Source: Archilochus colubris
Taxonomy: Eukaryota; Chordata; Aves; Apodiformes; Trochilidae
NCBI GenBank assembly: GCA_023079485.1
Contig: CM041115.1
Span: 22,560,863 to 22,624,862, forward strand
DNA length: 64,000 nt
Reading direction: 5' to 3'
Below the pieces are notes generated by a model that was not told the DNA's origin, ran no database searches, and saw nothing but the letters and a program-made list of their open reading frames with translations. Shown one piece after another: positions 48,643 to 59,695 of this stretch. Within the stretch, counting starts at the first letter, position 1. Every line of letters starts with the position of its first letter. The translations under genes were made by a program, and so were the position numbers.

Positions 48643-49416
48643 AGGAGAAGAAGGAATAAAGGAGAAAGGAGAAAGGAGAAAGGAGAAAAGAAGAAAGAAG
48701 AAAGAAGAAAGAAGAAAGAAGAAAGAAGAAAGAAGAAAGAAGAAAGAAGAAAGAAGAAAGAAGAAAGAAAGAAGAAAGATGAGGGATGAGGGAAGAGGGA
48801 AGAGGGAAGAGGGAAGAGGGAAGAGGGAAGAGGCAAGAGGCAAGAGGCAAGAGGCAAGAGAGGAGAGAGGAGAGAGGAGAGAGGAGAGAGGAGAGAGGAG
48901 AGAGGAGAGAGGAGAGAGGAGAGAGGAGAGAGGAGAGAGGAGGGAGGAGGGAGGAGGGAGGAGGGAGGAGGGAGGAGGGAGGAGAGAGGAGAGAGGAGAG
49001 AGGAGAGAGGAGAGAGGAGAGAGGAGAGAGGAGGGAGGAGAGAGGAGGGAGGAGAGAGGAGGGAGGAGAGAGGAGGGAGGAGAGAGGAGGGAGGAGGGAG
49101 GAGAGAGGAGGGAGGAGAGAGGAGGGAGGAGAGAGGAGAGAGGAGAGAGGAGAGAGGAGAGAGGAGAAAGGAGAAAGGAGAAAGGAGAAAGGAGAAAGGA
49201 GAAAGGAGAAAGGAGAAAGGAGAAAGGAGAAAAGAAAGAAGAAAGAAAGAAGAAGGAGGAAAGAAGAAAAAGGAAAGAAGAAAAAAGAAGGAAGAAAGAA
49301 GAAAAAAGAAGAAAGAAGCAGAAGAAGCAGCAGAAGCAGAACCAACAGAAGAAGTGGAAGAAGCGGAAGAAGAAGCAGAAGAAGAAAAAGAGGAGGAGGA
49401 GGAAGAAGAGGAAGAA
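48643..49416. repeat. Heptamer purine satellite, about 770 bp
   Basis: A GA-rich tract made of blocks of 7-bp units: GGAGAAA, GAAGAAA, AGAGGGA, AGAGGCA, GGAGAGA, GGAGGGA, a 14-bp alternation of the last two, and GGAGAAA again. It is interrupted by only a few C or T before 48856 and is pure purine from 48856 to 49318 (463 nt). It ends in AGAAGCAG-like units. Open frames across it (over 300 codons, Glu/Arg/Lys-rich, or Leu/Ser/Pro-rich on the other strand) are a consequence of composition. Confidence 0.97.
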
Positions 49417-51142
49417 GCTCAGCAGGCACAGCCCTATGCACAGGCTGTTCTGGCTAGCAATAGTGGAGGAGGCAAAAACCCAAAGCTGTAATCCTAGGAG
49501 AGAACCAGCTCCCTGGCCAACCCCCATCAGTACACTGAGCATGACATTGCATGATACAGAATATTCCACTGACCAATTTGCATCTGTTGCTCTGGCTATG
49601 CTTCCTCACAGCTTCTTATGCACCTGCACACCAGTAAGACATAGAAAGTTGAGAAATCCTTGATTTCTTAGCAGCTACAAAACCATCAGTGTATTATCAG
49701 CATTTTTGATGATGGGATGACAAATCCCATACTGAGTCCAAAAGACAGCACTATTCTAGCTACGAAGAAGAATTAGCTCGATCCCACATGAAAGCAGAAG
49801 AAACTTTGAGTACTGACTGCAAGCAAGCTAATCTGAGAATGCACCCAAAAAAGTTTAGGAAAATGCTTGTACACTACTAGAGAAGATGGTATTTTAAGAC
49901 TGTAGCACTGAACAGGAGCTTCCTATCTGCAAAACTTTAAATTTTTTGCTACTGCAAAAAGGCTTTGAATGCTTAGCTAGCCTCTAATCTATGAAGTCAG
50001 AAGAGACAAGATATCCTATATTACTGAAAAAATAACAAAAATATTGCTCTTCTTAACTGAGTGTTGGTAAGGCAAATCACAGTATTGAGAATATCAAAGG
50101 AATACAAGAAAAAACAAAAAAACAGTATTACTTTTTTTCCCTGAGAAATTAAAAGGTTATTTTAAGATATATCTCTTAATGTGCCAGAAACAGTTAAAAG
50201 AGTAACCCTGAAAATTCACTGCTATGCCTGCAAAAAAATAATTGTATAGAAATAAACCCAGTGCATATGCATCTTGTGAAGTAAACATTTTTGTAAGCCT
50301 CACCTTGTCACTGTCATCATTACAAATGTGATCTTGATGGATTGAGTGGCATTGAAAGGATGTACCAATGCTACCTACAAAAGAAGGGAGGGAGGGGGAA
50401 GAAAAAAAAATCATTAAATGATAACCCAATTCCTGTGAAGGCCAAAAATAAACTTAGCTAACTTTCTTTTTTTCTCCACACACAAATGAGAGTTAGTTAC
50501 CGAACAGCTATGTCTGACAAGCCATGAATTTAATTCTGATTGCACAGTATGCCAACAATGTATCCACATGTATTTTTCCTACACAGTTAAGAAGTGCAAT
50601 TAGAGTGAGGTCATCAATCAAAACCGAACATATGCTGTGAAGTACACATGCATACATATGAACACAGCAAAGCTACACATTTCATGTTAAGACTGTGTAG
50701 TCTGTCCCATACCCTTTACTACATAAAACTTTCATCACTCTGAGTTGCTACAAAACAGCAGCCTCTTTTCAGTGTTAAGAATAAAAGTGAGTGAAAAAAC
50801 TCAAGGTCAACACAAAAAAATTTTACTAATACTTGTTTTGTCTGTAGTGAAATTTCTGCCTGCTTAAGGTCCTTCCCTAGGTTTCTTTAACCATAGGAAG
50901 AAAAGGACAGAACACCTCTGCAAAGGCTTACCCCCATTCACGAGACTTCTGTGCAAGTAGGGATACAAACTAAGGTTTGACTGTACTCATACAGACTCTC
51001 AAAACAGCTTTACGTTAAACTTTACAGTGTAAGAGTTACTTTAATGTACTTTTTTTTTCCTTGCTCAGAAAGTACAGCAGAGGTGGAACCACTATTTTTA
51101 AATTTATGCTTCCCTATGATGACTTCTTCCTGAAAATACTGA

Positions 51143-51283
51143 GAAAAAACCCCAAAAACCAAACAAAAACCCAAAAAAACAAAAAACCAAACCAAACCAA
51201 AACCCATCAACAAAAAACCACACACAAACAACAACAAAAAAACCAATGCGAAATACAAACCCCCCCAAAACCATACCAAAACA
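51143..51283. repeat. A/C-rich simple repeat
   Basis: Runs of AAAACCCCAAAAACC, AAACCAAACCAAACC and CAAACAACAACAAAAAAACC with very little G or T, similar in kind to the tract near 45.9 kb. Confidence 0.8.
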
Positions 51284-53591
51284 GGTAGGAAAATACATTT
51301 GTAAAGCTATATAATTTCATGATTTTCGTTACCAAAAGATCTACCTGGAACTTTTCTCCACAAGTTTCTTATGGTCCTTCTATTAAAATTTCAAAATATT
51401 GGTAGCCTTCTGCTGTAACATTTACATTAAATTCCATACAAATGTTTGTCATAAAACTTTGAAGTCCACATATTGTTTTGGACCCAGACAGAACAGATCA
51501 AAGAAAATAACTGTTTAAGCAGGCAGCCAATCAAAAGCAAAAATCATGACTAATTACTGCAAGCTGCCCCCAAACCCCTCTGTATTTGTTGAAGGGTGGG
51601 AAGGAGTTTGTACTGCTTATTGTCACCACTATCTCAGGTGAGAAACAGCGTATTTTATCACTAAAATTGCATTTACCCCCTCGATTTCTGAAAGTAAAGA
51701 ATGGAAGAAAAGGAAAATCCATTTCCTTCTTCACTTCTTTGCATATGGATGCACATGCACACGCCCCTCAGACAGACAGGATGTTCTTGAAGAATGCACT
51801 GCTGAGCTCCAAGGATTACACTGTCTTGTATTTCAACAAAAATACTTGCTACTACTGTAATTATGCCATGTGAATTCTACTGAAGTTGGTTGTGGTAGAT
51901 TTCCCTTTTTATCTCAGCTGTTTTACAAAGCACGGAAAAAGTAGTGCTGTACTGCATGGGCACTGCCCTATCAGTCAGCAAGAACATACCGAGCCCTGTC
52001 CAGCACATAGCATCTGGATGCTGTTTATTCATAAGCTTGAGCCAATTAACAGCATTTTAAGTTTGATGACACCACTTGAAGACTACCTGCCTTTTGCCAC
52101 AGCTACTGGGAAATGATTCATGTCACAGCTGCATGCAGATACCATCCTGGCACTTCCCAGTTCCACAGAAGAGGTAATAGTGTTCAGCTTTTCTGTCCAG
52201 AAGTTTGATGGTGCACATGCAACCTGAACACCATCCAATCAGACAAACTTCTACAACAAGTTTATTCAGCCACTTAACATCCTTTTTTTTTTCAAAGCAA
52301 AATGTCCCCACCAAATAAAATTTAATTCACAAGAAAATTCCAACATACCATGACCTTACTAAAAGGAACAGAGCATTTGACTTCCTTTCCCTGAAAGGTT
52401 CTATTAAAACTTTCATCCCAAAATGTGATACACTTATGATGTCCTTCTTTTCCATAACAGAGTTGTTTTCACACCAAAGAATTCTTAAACCAGTTTTTGA
52501 TGCTCAAAAGTACATAAAGTTCACAATTTTATTCCACAAGATACATAAATCTCTCAAAATATCCCATAATCTAGGGAATTGGCTCCACATTGGACTGACA
52601 TACCAAGAAGGCCATTTATTGCTTTCATCCCCACACCGAGACATGGCACCTCTAAGACATGATGTGCAGGAGGGCTACTGCAAGTGACAGATAACTCGAT
52701 ACTGACAGATTGTAATTCAGTACTGAGATAGTGATTCATTATATTTTAGACCTATAATTAGTAGCTTTATAGTTAAATGTAATATTATGCGTTGTAGTAT
52801 AATGGCAAATTGATTTCATAGCCTACTATTGACTATTTTACTGCTTTACCAACTTCCTCATATGGTGTTAATTAATTAATAAGCTTCTTAATTGCTTTGA
52901 ATCAATTATGCCTAAGGTTTCCAGTAACCTGGCGGTGAACTACAATGCCACCAGTAAGAGAGACATGGAACAGTTAAACTATCACCATTATGACCTAGCT
53001 GCTGCCTTCTTCTTTTGGATTAACTTCAGCTCCGTGTTTTCCCATGAAGAGTGGGAGTTCCTGCACTCCAGATGGACACACAACCCACAGGCTCAACTCC
53101 ACTGCTACATCCCCTGCACAGCAGTCTCACACAGGGAGAGGTCACTGCTTTGGTGGCCATCCAATTTCACCAGGCAAGGTCCAAATTCTGAAAGGATTTC
53201 CATGTTTTTAAGTTAGGCTGTGTGGACATCTGAGCCACTTCTACACAAAAGCATCTGAGGGTTCCAACACATCAGAAATACACTTTCCCATGTACCTTAT
53301 TAGATTTACAGCTAAAGTCAGATATCCAGTACTATATCAGAAGACCTTTCTGCAACTAACAATACAGTATTACTGGATAAGCAAAGGCTTTCAATGAACA
53401 TACGAAGTTTTATTTCCATACAAGATTCATATACATCAACTATACAAACCAGCATGCCTAGGGCAAATAATCAGATTCAGTGAGGCTTCAAGTAAAATGA
53501 ACATTCCTCCCAACAGTCAAAAAATTCTTGGAATCAAAGGTGTTACAGAATTCATGTTTAAAAATTCTGTTTGTATGCATTGTCAAAATTG

Positions 53592-53848
53592 TCTTTCCTT
53601 CCTTTCTTCCTTCCTTCCTTTCTTCCTTCCTTTCTTCCTTCCTTCCTTCCTTCCTTCCTTCCTTCCTTCCTTCCTTCCTTCCTTCCTTCCTTTCTTTCTT
53701 TCTTTCTTTCTTCTTTCTTTCTTTCTTTCTTTTTTCCTTCCTTTCTTCCTTTCTTCCTTTCTTCCTTTCTTCCTTTCTTCCTTTCTTCCTTTCTTCCTTT
53801 CTTTCCTTCTTTCTTTCCTTCTTTCCTTCTTTCCTTCTTTTTCTTTCC
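53592..53848. repeat. Pyrimidine microsatellite (TTCC)n/(CTTT)n
   Basis: All 257 bases are C or T on the plus strand. A perfect (TTCC)n core near 53635-53695 is followed by CTTT units and then TTTCTTCC octamer units. Open frames here are artefacts of composition. Confidence 0.97.
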
Positions 53849-53932
53849 ATATCAAACATTCAGATTTCATGTAAGTGCAAAACTAGTATTTTAAATTTTG
53901 TATGTTCATATCTTTACAGTGCACACGTCATT

Positions 53933-54391
53933 GTCTGAACAGGAGGAACTAAAGGAGGACTGTGAGAGGGGCAGAACACAAAGTGAGGTGTCTGTTCCCT
54001 CCCGTTTCCTGCTCATACTCTGTAAGGTTCGGGAAGCCCAGGCAGCTCCTCCCTTTTTCTTTCCGCTCGCTCCTGGCTGCGCTGCTGCTCCCCTGCGCTT
54101 CTTTACCACCAGCTCGACACCTGCTCGTCAGAGCCCCTATCTATCGGGTTGTGTATATAGATATTTGTGTATATTTGTATTTTTTGTTACTTTATTATCC
54201 CTTAGGTTATTACCTTTCCCCTCTGCTAGTAAGTCTGTACCCAGTTGTTTTCAGTTCCAAACTTAAAGTCTCCAACTTTAAGTCTCCGGTCTTTATTCCC
54301 CTTCTATCTTCCCTCTGTGGGGTGGGGGAATAGAGAGAGTAATTCTGTCCTTAGGTTTATGGTGTGCCCAAACTTGTAAGCCGTGAAAACA
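53933..54391 (+). mobile_element. Probable LTR of an endogenous retrovirus
   Basis: After the TTCC tract the sequence changes to a mixed, GC-richer composition with TGTCTGAACAGG at the left, a TATA-like GTGTATATAGATA near 54152, and GAGAGAGTAATTCTGTCC near 54334, ending about CGTGAAAACA. The last phrase resembles the 3' part of avian ERVL-type LTRs as I recall them. I see no target-site duplication and the left border is uncertain. Confidence 0.5.
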
Positions 54392-54673
54392 TATAAAAGC
54401 AAAGGAAGTTTTCCATAAGGCTACTGACAGCTGTGTGCTTTGCTCTGGGGATCAGCTTTTCCTGCTTATTCAAAGAGCAGTTCAGCAGGAAGTCATCCAG
54501 GGTAACATTTTACAGCAGCAATAAACCTTCAGGAAATTAGGTTAAAGCAGAATTTTGATTACACCCATAAACACAATACCACTATTTTAGCAGTTCTCTT
54601 AGTACTAAAAATATCAAGAGATGAATCATCAAGATAAGTTAGCAGGTTAAGTCTGTTTTATAAAAGATACGAT

Positions 54674-54691
54674 TAAAAAAAAAAAAAAAAA
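54674..54691. repeat. A18 homopolymer
   Basis: An uninterrupted run of A between GATT and GAAG. No retrocopy is recognised beside it. Confidence 0.8.
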
Positions 54692-55393
54692 AGAAGCAAC
54701 TAAATATAGCAGTAAGGTAAAAGCACAATTTGTGTCAAACAAGTTTTTAAGCACAGGGCCAAAAGTAGGAAATCACCTTGTATTCTGAGGACAACCTTGT
54801 GTGAGTTGAGACTAAGAAATAATCATCCAAAAGTGATACCATATAGGAAATTCTACACTGTTATTATAGGGCTATTAAAAAAAATACTGTCAAAATTATG
54901 CATGTATTAACAGGTGCCAATATACTCCCCAAATGGCATTTTAGTTCTTAGTCAAGGCCTACTTTAAAATTGAAATTTAAAAGCCATTCCTTCATTTGGG
55001 TACAATATAACTGTTTATAATCTCATTCCCATATGTTTTTCCACTCCAGAGTAAAACTTTCATCATAAGTATCTAAGTATATAATACACATGGCTCAAAA
55101 CCAGATAATGTTTTAAAGATTGGTTTGATCACAGGATAGAGCCATTCCCATTCTGCTGTCTTTGTATTCTCCTGTCTCTGATCACAGAGTTTCTGTCTAC
55201 CTGACAGAAGTGCCAAGCATTGAAGATTGCCAGTATATCAAGACTAGGAGACTATTTAAAATTTTGCAACAGCTAGTCCTGCATCAGATGACTGCTCACA
55301 TAGTCCCCATGGGAATTCATTGTGGTTTACATTCAGTAGTGCACAAGATTATTTCAAAATGTAAGACTTATAAATGTAATATTTCAGAACTGT

Positions 55394-56330
55394 AAAATGG
55401 TTTGGGTTTAGGTTTGGTTTTGGGTTTGAAACGACCTTTTAAGATCGCCTCGTTCGGCATCCCTGCAATGGACAGGGACACTTTTCATTAGATCAAGCTG
55501 CTCAAAGCACCATCCAACCTGACCTTGAACACTCCCAATGATGGCTCATCTACAATTTCTCCACAACAGGGCAACCTCTTCCAATGTTCCTTCACCCTCA
55601 CTCTATTGAAGATACAAGGAAGAAAGTTTCTGTGTTCCTAAATCTACCCTCCTTCAGTTTAAAACCATTGCCCTTTCTCCTGACACTACAGGCCTTGGTA
55701 AAAAGTCTCCATCTTTCTTGTAAGCCCTGTTTATACATTTAAAAGGTTGCAACAAGGTATCCCCAGAGCCTTTTTTCAGTTTCTCAGCCTTTTCTCACCC
55801 CGGAGGTCTCACAGCCTTCTGATAATTTTTGTGGCCCTTCTCTAGACTCCCTCTAAGAGGTCCATTCTTTTCTTGTCCTGAGGACTCCAGAACTGAGCGC
55901 AGCACTCCAGCTGGAGTCTCATGAACTGAAGGGATTGAATCACCTCCATTGACCTGTAATCACCTTTCTGACTTGTAAACACACATTGCTGGCTCATGCC
56001 ATTTTTCAGCCACCAGTAGCTCCCAAGTGCTCCTCTGCAGGCTGCTCTCAATCCATTCATCCCCCAGCCTGTATTAGTTTTGGGGATTGCCATCTCCCAG
56101 GTGCAGTACCTTGCACTTGATATTGCTGAACCTCACGAAGTTCACATGGGCCTCACTCTTCACCACTGCCACGGAAAGCCTCCCCTCCCTCTAGCCTTCC
56201 AGTCTTGACTTCAGCTTTCAGGAGGATCTGATCCATGATCTTAATAGGCACTGAGGTGAGACAGACTGGATGGTAATTCCTAGGGTCCTTCTTTTTAGAA
56301 GGGTATTTGCAAAACAAAGTCAAGAAATAG
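55394..56330 (-). mobile_element. CR1 LINE, about 930 bp, reverse orientation
   Basis: The plus strand reads AAGATCGCCTCGTTCGGCAT, TGCAATGGACAGGGACAC, CTCAAAGCACCATCCAACCT, GACCTTGAACACTCCCAATG and further GGTGCAGTACCTTGCACTTG and GAGACAGACTGGATGGTAA. This is the reverse complement of a CR1 3' UTR and the end of ORF2. The tail (55394-55430) is followed outward by a T/G-rich GGTTTAGGTTTGGTTTTGGG run. Confidence 0.9.
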
Positions 56331-57739
56331 AAGTGCCTGTGGGATTACAAAAGAAACGTGAATCTGAACCATTTTAACTGCTCCATTGAAATGCCATACA
56401 GAAATAGTACCTAATACATATCCCAAAGTTTGTCTGGGGAAGGGAACAATTTTCCATAAATCTTATTCCCAAAACCATTCTGTATTTCTTAAGAGTTGAT
56501 CTGCCATGCAGCTGGGGACAAGGTCAGAAGGTTATTCCCACTGCACTTGGCAGTCAGGTACTTGAACCAAATGAACACAAGAATTAGTACCTCCTATTTA
56601 AGAAGTCCTCTTCAGATGTTCTCTCATAACAAAACCACTCTGAAGTAGTTTTCTGAGGAACTGACATCTGCAGCTTGAAACATACTACCTACCTCTGCTG
56701 CTAGATGCAAAATCTTTTTCTTCCACGCTGCATCTTAGCTGCTGCATTACAGGACTTTTGTGAGACTTAGCTACACAGAAAATGATACTCAGGAGACAAA
56801 GACTGAAATTTTAAGACACAGATATTAAAGATGAGGTATGTTTTACTTTCCATTCTCTTCTCTGGTGCACAGTAAGATTCACAATTCCTAAACTGGCTTC
56901 TCTCAAAAACAACCACTTGCAAAGTAATTCACAGGTAGACACTACCTTTTAATCACCTGTCTGAATCATTGGGATCACAGCATGTGTGCAGCAAGAGCTG
57001 TAGAGAATGAAAAATAACTGGAAATAAACATACAATCAATAGACCCAGCCCAGGCAGTTTAAGCTATGCTATTATTCTCAGTGAAATCCTCTGAGAGCAC
57101 GCACAAGCAAAGCTAAGTTAACCAAATTCACAGCTCCATTTTTTCCAGCTATGAAAAACTGTTTGTCCATGCACAGCCTATTTCTGTCTTTGTGTGTTTA
57201 CAAGGAAGCTTTGAAAAGTATTCAAATGGGTTTCAGAATAAATGCTTAAGATATTATCTTTAAATAAGTTCTAGTGTTAACACTAAACATTCAAGTAAAA
57301 TTTTAACACTGTGTACATATAATGGAAACAAATGAGATCACATTATTGAATTAATAACCCAGCAATTATACAAACAAAACATAGCTGTAGGAAACACAAA
57401 TTCCAGCCAAATCCACAAAACCTCTACAGTCTGGGCTGGTACAGATTAAAATGAAATAATGATTTTAAATTAAAAAAGAAACAAAGAAACCAAGCTATAG
57501 TATTTCCTTCCTCTGGCCAGGAATGCCAAGTTCTATTGCCTGTAGTGTGTTTTGACCACAAAGTAATAAATTCTGCCATGTGTGAGGTTATAGTGGCAGC
57601 AGCAATTTTTAGCTATAGTACTAGTAATGGGTACAGCTTTTAGCATGTTTCATGAAGCTATTAATTCTGTTTTCAGATTTGTGTTTACTAACCCAGCCTT
57701 TTTCCTCTTCTCCTTTTCTTGAGTAGTCTTTAAAGACAA

Positions 57740-57790
57740 ACACTGAAACAAACAAACCCGATACCAACAAACAAACCCAAAGCCAACACA
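57740..57790. repeat. Short C/A-rich repeat
   Basis: AAACAAACAAACCCG and CCAACAAACAAACCCAAAGC, a short version of the other C/A-rich tracts in the window. Confidence 0.7.
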
Positions 57791-58429
57791 TCAAGATTTT
57801 GGCAAGAGAGTTATCAGTGGCGGCATAGGGCAGGTTACTGCAGTGGATGATGTGGGATATTAAGGTTTACACTTTATTCTTTGCACAGCAGTAACAGCAA
57901 AGGTGCAAAGGAAATATATGCTCTTTTCAGATAAATTGCTTTTTAACTCACATCTTCTCCAATTGACAAGGGAGAATTTGTCCTACAATTAAGAATTCAG
58001 GGACTGCAGTACAAAGTAAAGGACTGAAGAATGACAGGAACCAGAGGCACTTCAGAAGAAACATTACAGACTGAAGGGAAACCTACCCAAAGTGCATCTG
58101 CACAAATGTATGCAGCCTGGGAATAGTAAGGAGCTCAGCATCCAGTCACAACACAATGTGATTTGAATAACTGAATGATGGCAGGAATGGCTGGGTTGTA
58201 ATGGACAGACAGCAGATCTTCAGGAAATGTAAATAAGGAAGGTGAAGATGTGCCTTTATGCAAAAGAGCAATTTGGATATATGGAGCTCTTTCAGCTGGG
58301 TGAGAGCTTATGGGTCTGCATCTGAAAATAGACTAATAAGTGTGGCATGATGGCAGAAATGGCTTCCTTACAGACCTCCCAGACAGCTAAAGCACCTTAA
58401 GCAACTTGCAGATTGCTCTTAATCACAGC

Positions 58430-59695
58430 CCAATCCTTCTTACAAATCTCCCTGACATCTGTTGGTAAAGCAACAGTTTAGGGAGGAAACACATCAGCAA
58501 GGAGATTTCTAGAAAGAGTATCTGGATAGACTAACCTTAGGTGGTGCACACTTAAGAACATCCACTCTTCACTAGCAGGGAAGTACCAGTTAAGAATGTA
58601 AAAACCACTGGCAACCTCAGTGGTACTGACCATGGCATAGGGAAGTTCCAGATCCTGAGAGCAAAGAGGAAAGGAAGTGGTAGAATACATGGCCTTCAGG
58701 AAAACAGACTTGGGGAGTGGTATATGTGAACTCCTTGAAAGCTGCCATTAAAAATAAAGGATAACAAGAAAGCTGGCAGGCCTTGAATACATTCTCCACA
58801 CAGAAACAGTCCAGCCCTATACTCAGGGAATCAAGCACATGTATCAGGAGACCAGCTTAGCCAATGAAGGAACTCATAATGGAACTTCACTGCATAAAAG
58901 CAGCACACAGGAGGTGAAAGCAGCATTCAAGTACAAAGGAGGAATTTAGAAACTTTGCCTGTGCTTGCAGGAATGGCATAAGAGAAGGCAAAGCTCAGCT
59001 GCAGGTAAAACCTGCAAGCATCATAAGGATAACAAGAAGAGCTTTTTTTGCTATAAGAATAGTAAAAGATTGAACAAGAACACTTGGGACACTTACTGAT
59101 TGGAGTAGGTGATCTAGTGATAACAACAGATAAGGCAGGGATATTAAATTTCTTTTTTGTCTTTGTTACCCATCAGCGAGGTCTTACAATGTCTGTTCTT
59201 ACAGACAGATTCAAGGAGGGAAATGACAGTCTTTAACTGATGATAAACTACAGATTAATTCACACAAGTACACCAATTGTGTACAACTTGTATGCAGCTC
59301 TGGAACTCCAAACACAGGGAGGACACGAAGCTGTTGGAGTGAGTTCAGAGGAGGGCCATGAAGATGATCAGAGAGCTGGAGCATCACTCCTACAAGGACA
59401 GTCTGAAAAAGTTGAGGTGGTCCAGACTGGAGAGCAGAAGGCTACAGGGAGACCTCACAGCAGCCTTTCAGTACATGAAGGGGGACTATAGGAAAGCTGG
59501 TGAGGGACTTTTAGCAAGGACATGTATCAATAGGACAAGGGGGAATGGTATTAAACTGGAAGAGCATAGATTTGGATTAGACATGAGGAAGAAATTCTTC
59601 ACTGTGAAGTTGGTGAGACACTAGAAGAGGTTGCCCAGGAAAGCTGTGGATGCTCCATCTCTGGAAATGTTAAAGGCCAGGTTGGATGACAGCTT
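58430..59695 (+). mobile_element. Long CR1 LINE copy with internal deletion of the RT core
   Basis: Conceptual translation in broken frames gives CR1 ORF2 landmarks: a GTDHGIGKFQILR-like segment near 58620, ACRNGIREGKAQLQ near 58960, then sequence corresponding to the NKKGFYRYINSKRKT region (NSKR decayed). It then jumps, near 59220-59270, to the 3' part: AGGAGGGCCATGAAGATGAT, GCAGAAGGCTACAGGGAGAC and GAGAAATTCTTCACTG-like phrases, ending about 59695. The palm region with SGVPQGS and FADD boxes is absent. Many stops show it is inactive. Confidence 0.85.

Noticed and set aside
48571..49663. Open frames of 220-345 codons on both strands
   Set aside because: They are a consequence of the 7-bp purine satellite, open in several frames at once. 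The repeats encode no known family.
53488..53938. Ser/Phe/Leu- and Lys/Glu/Arg-rich open frames
   Set aside because: These are translations of the TTCC/CTTT microsatellite.
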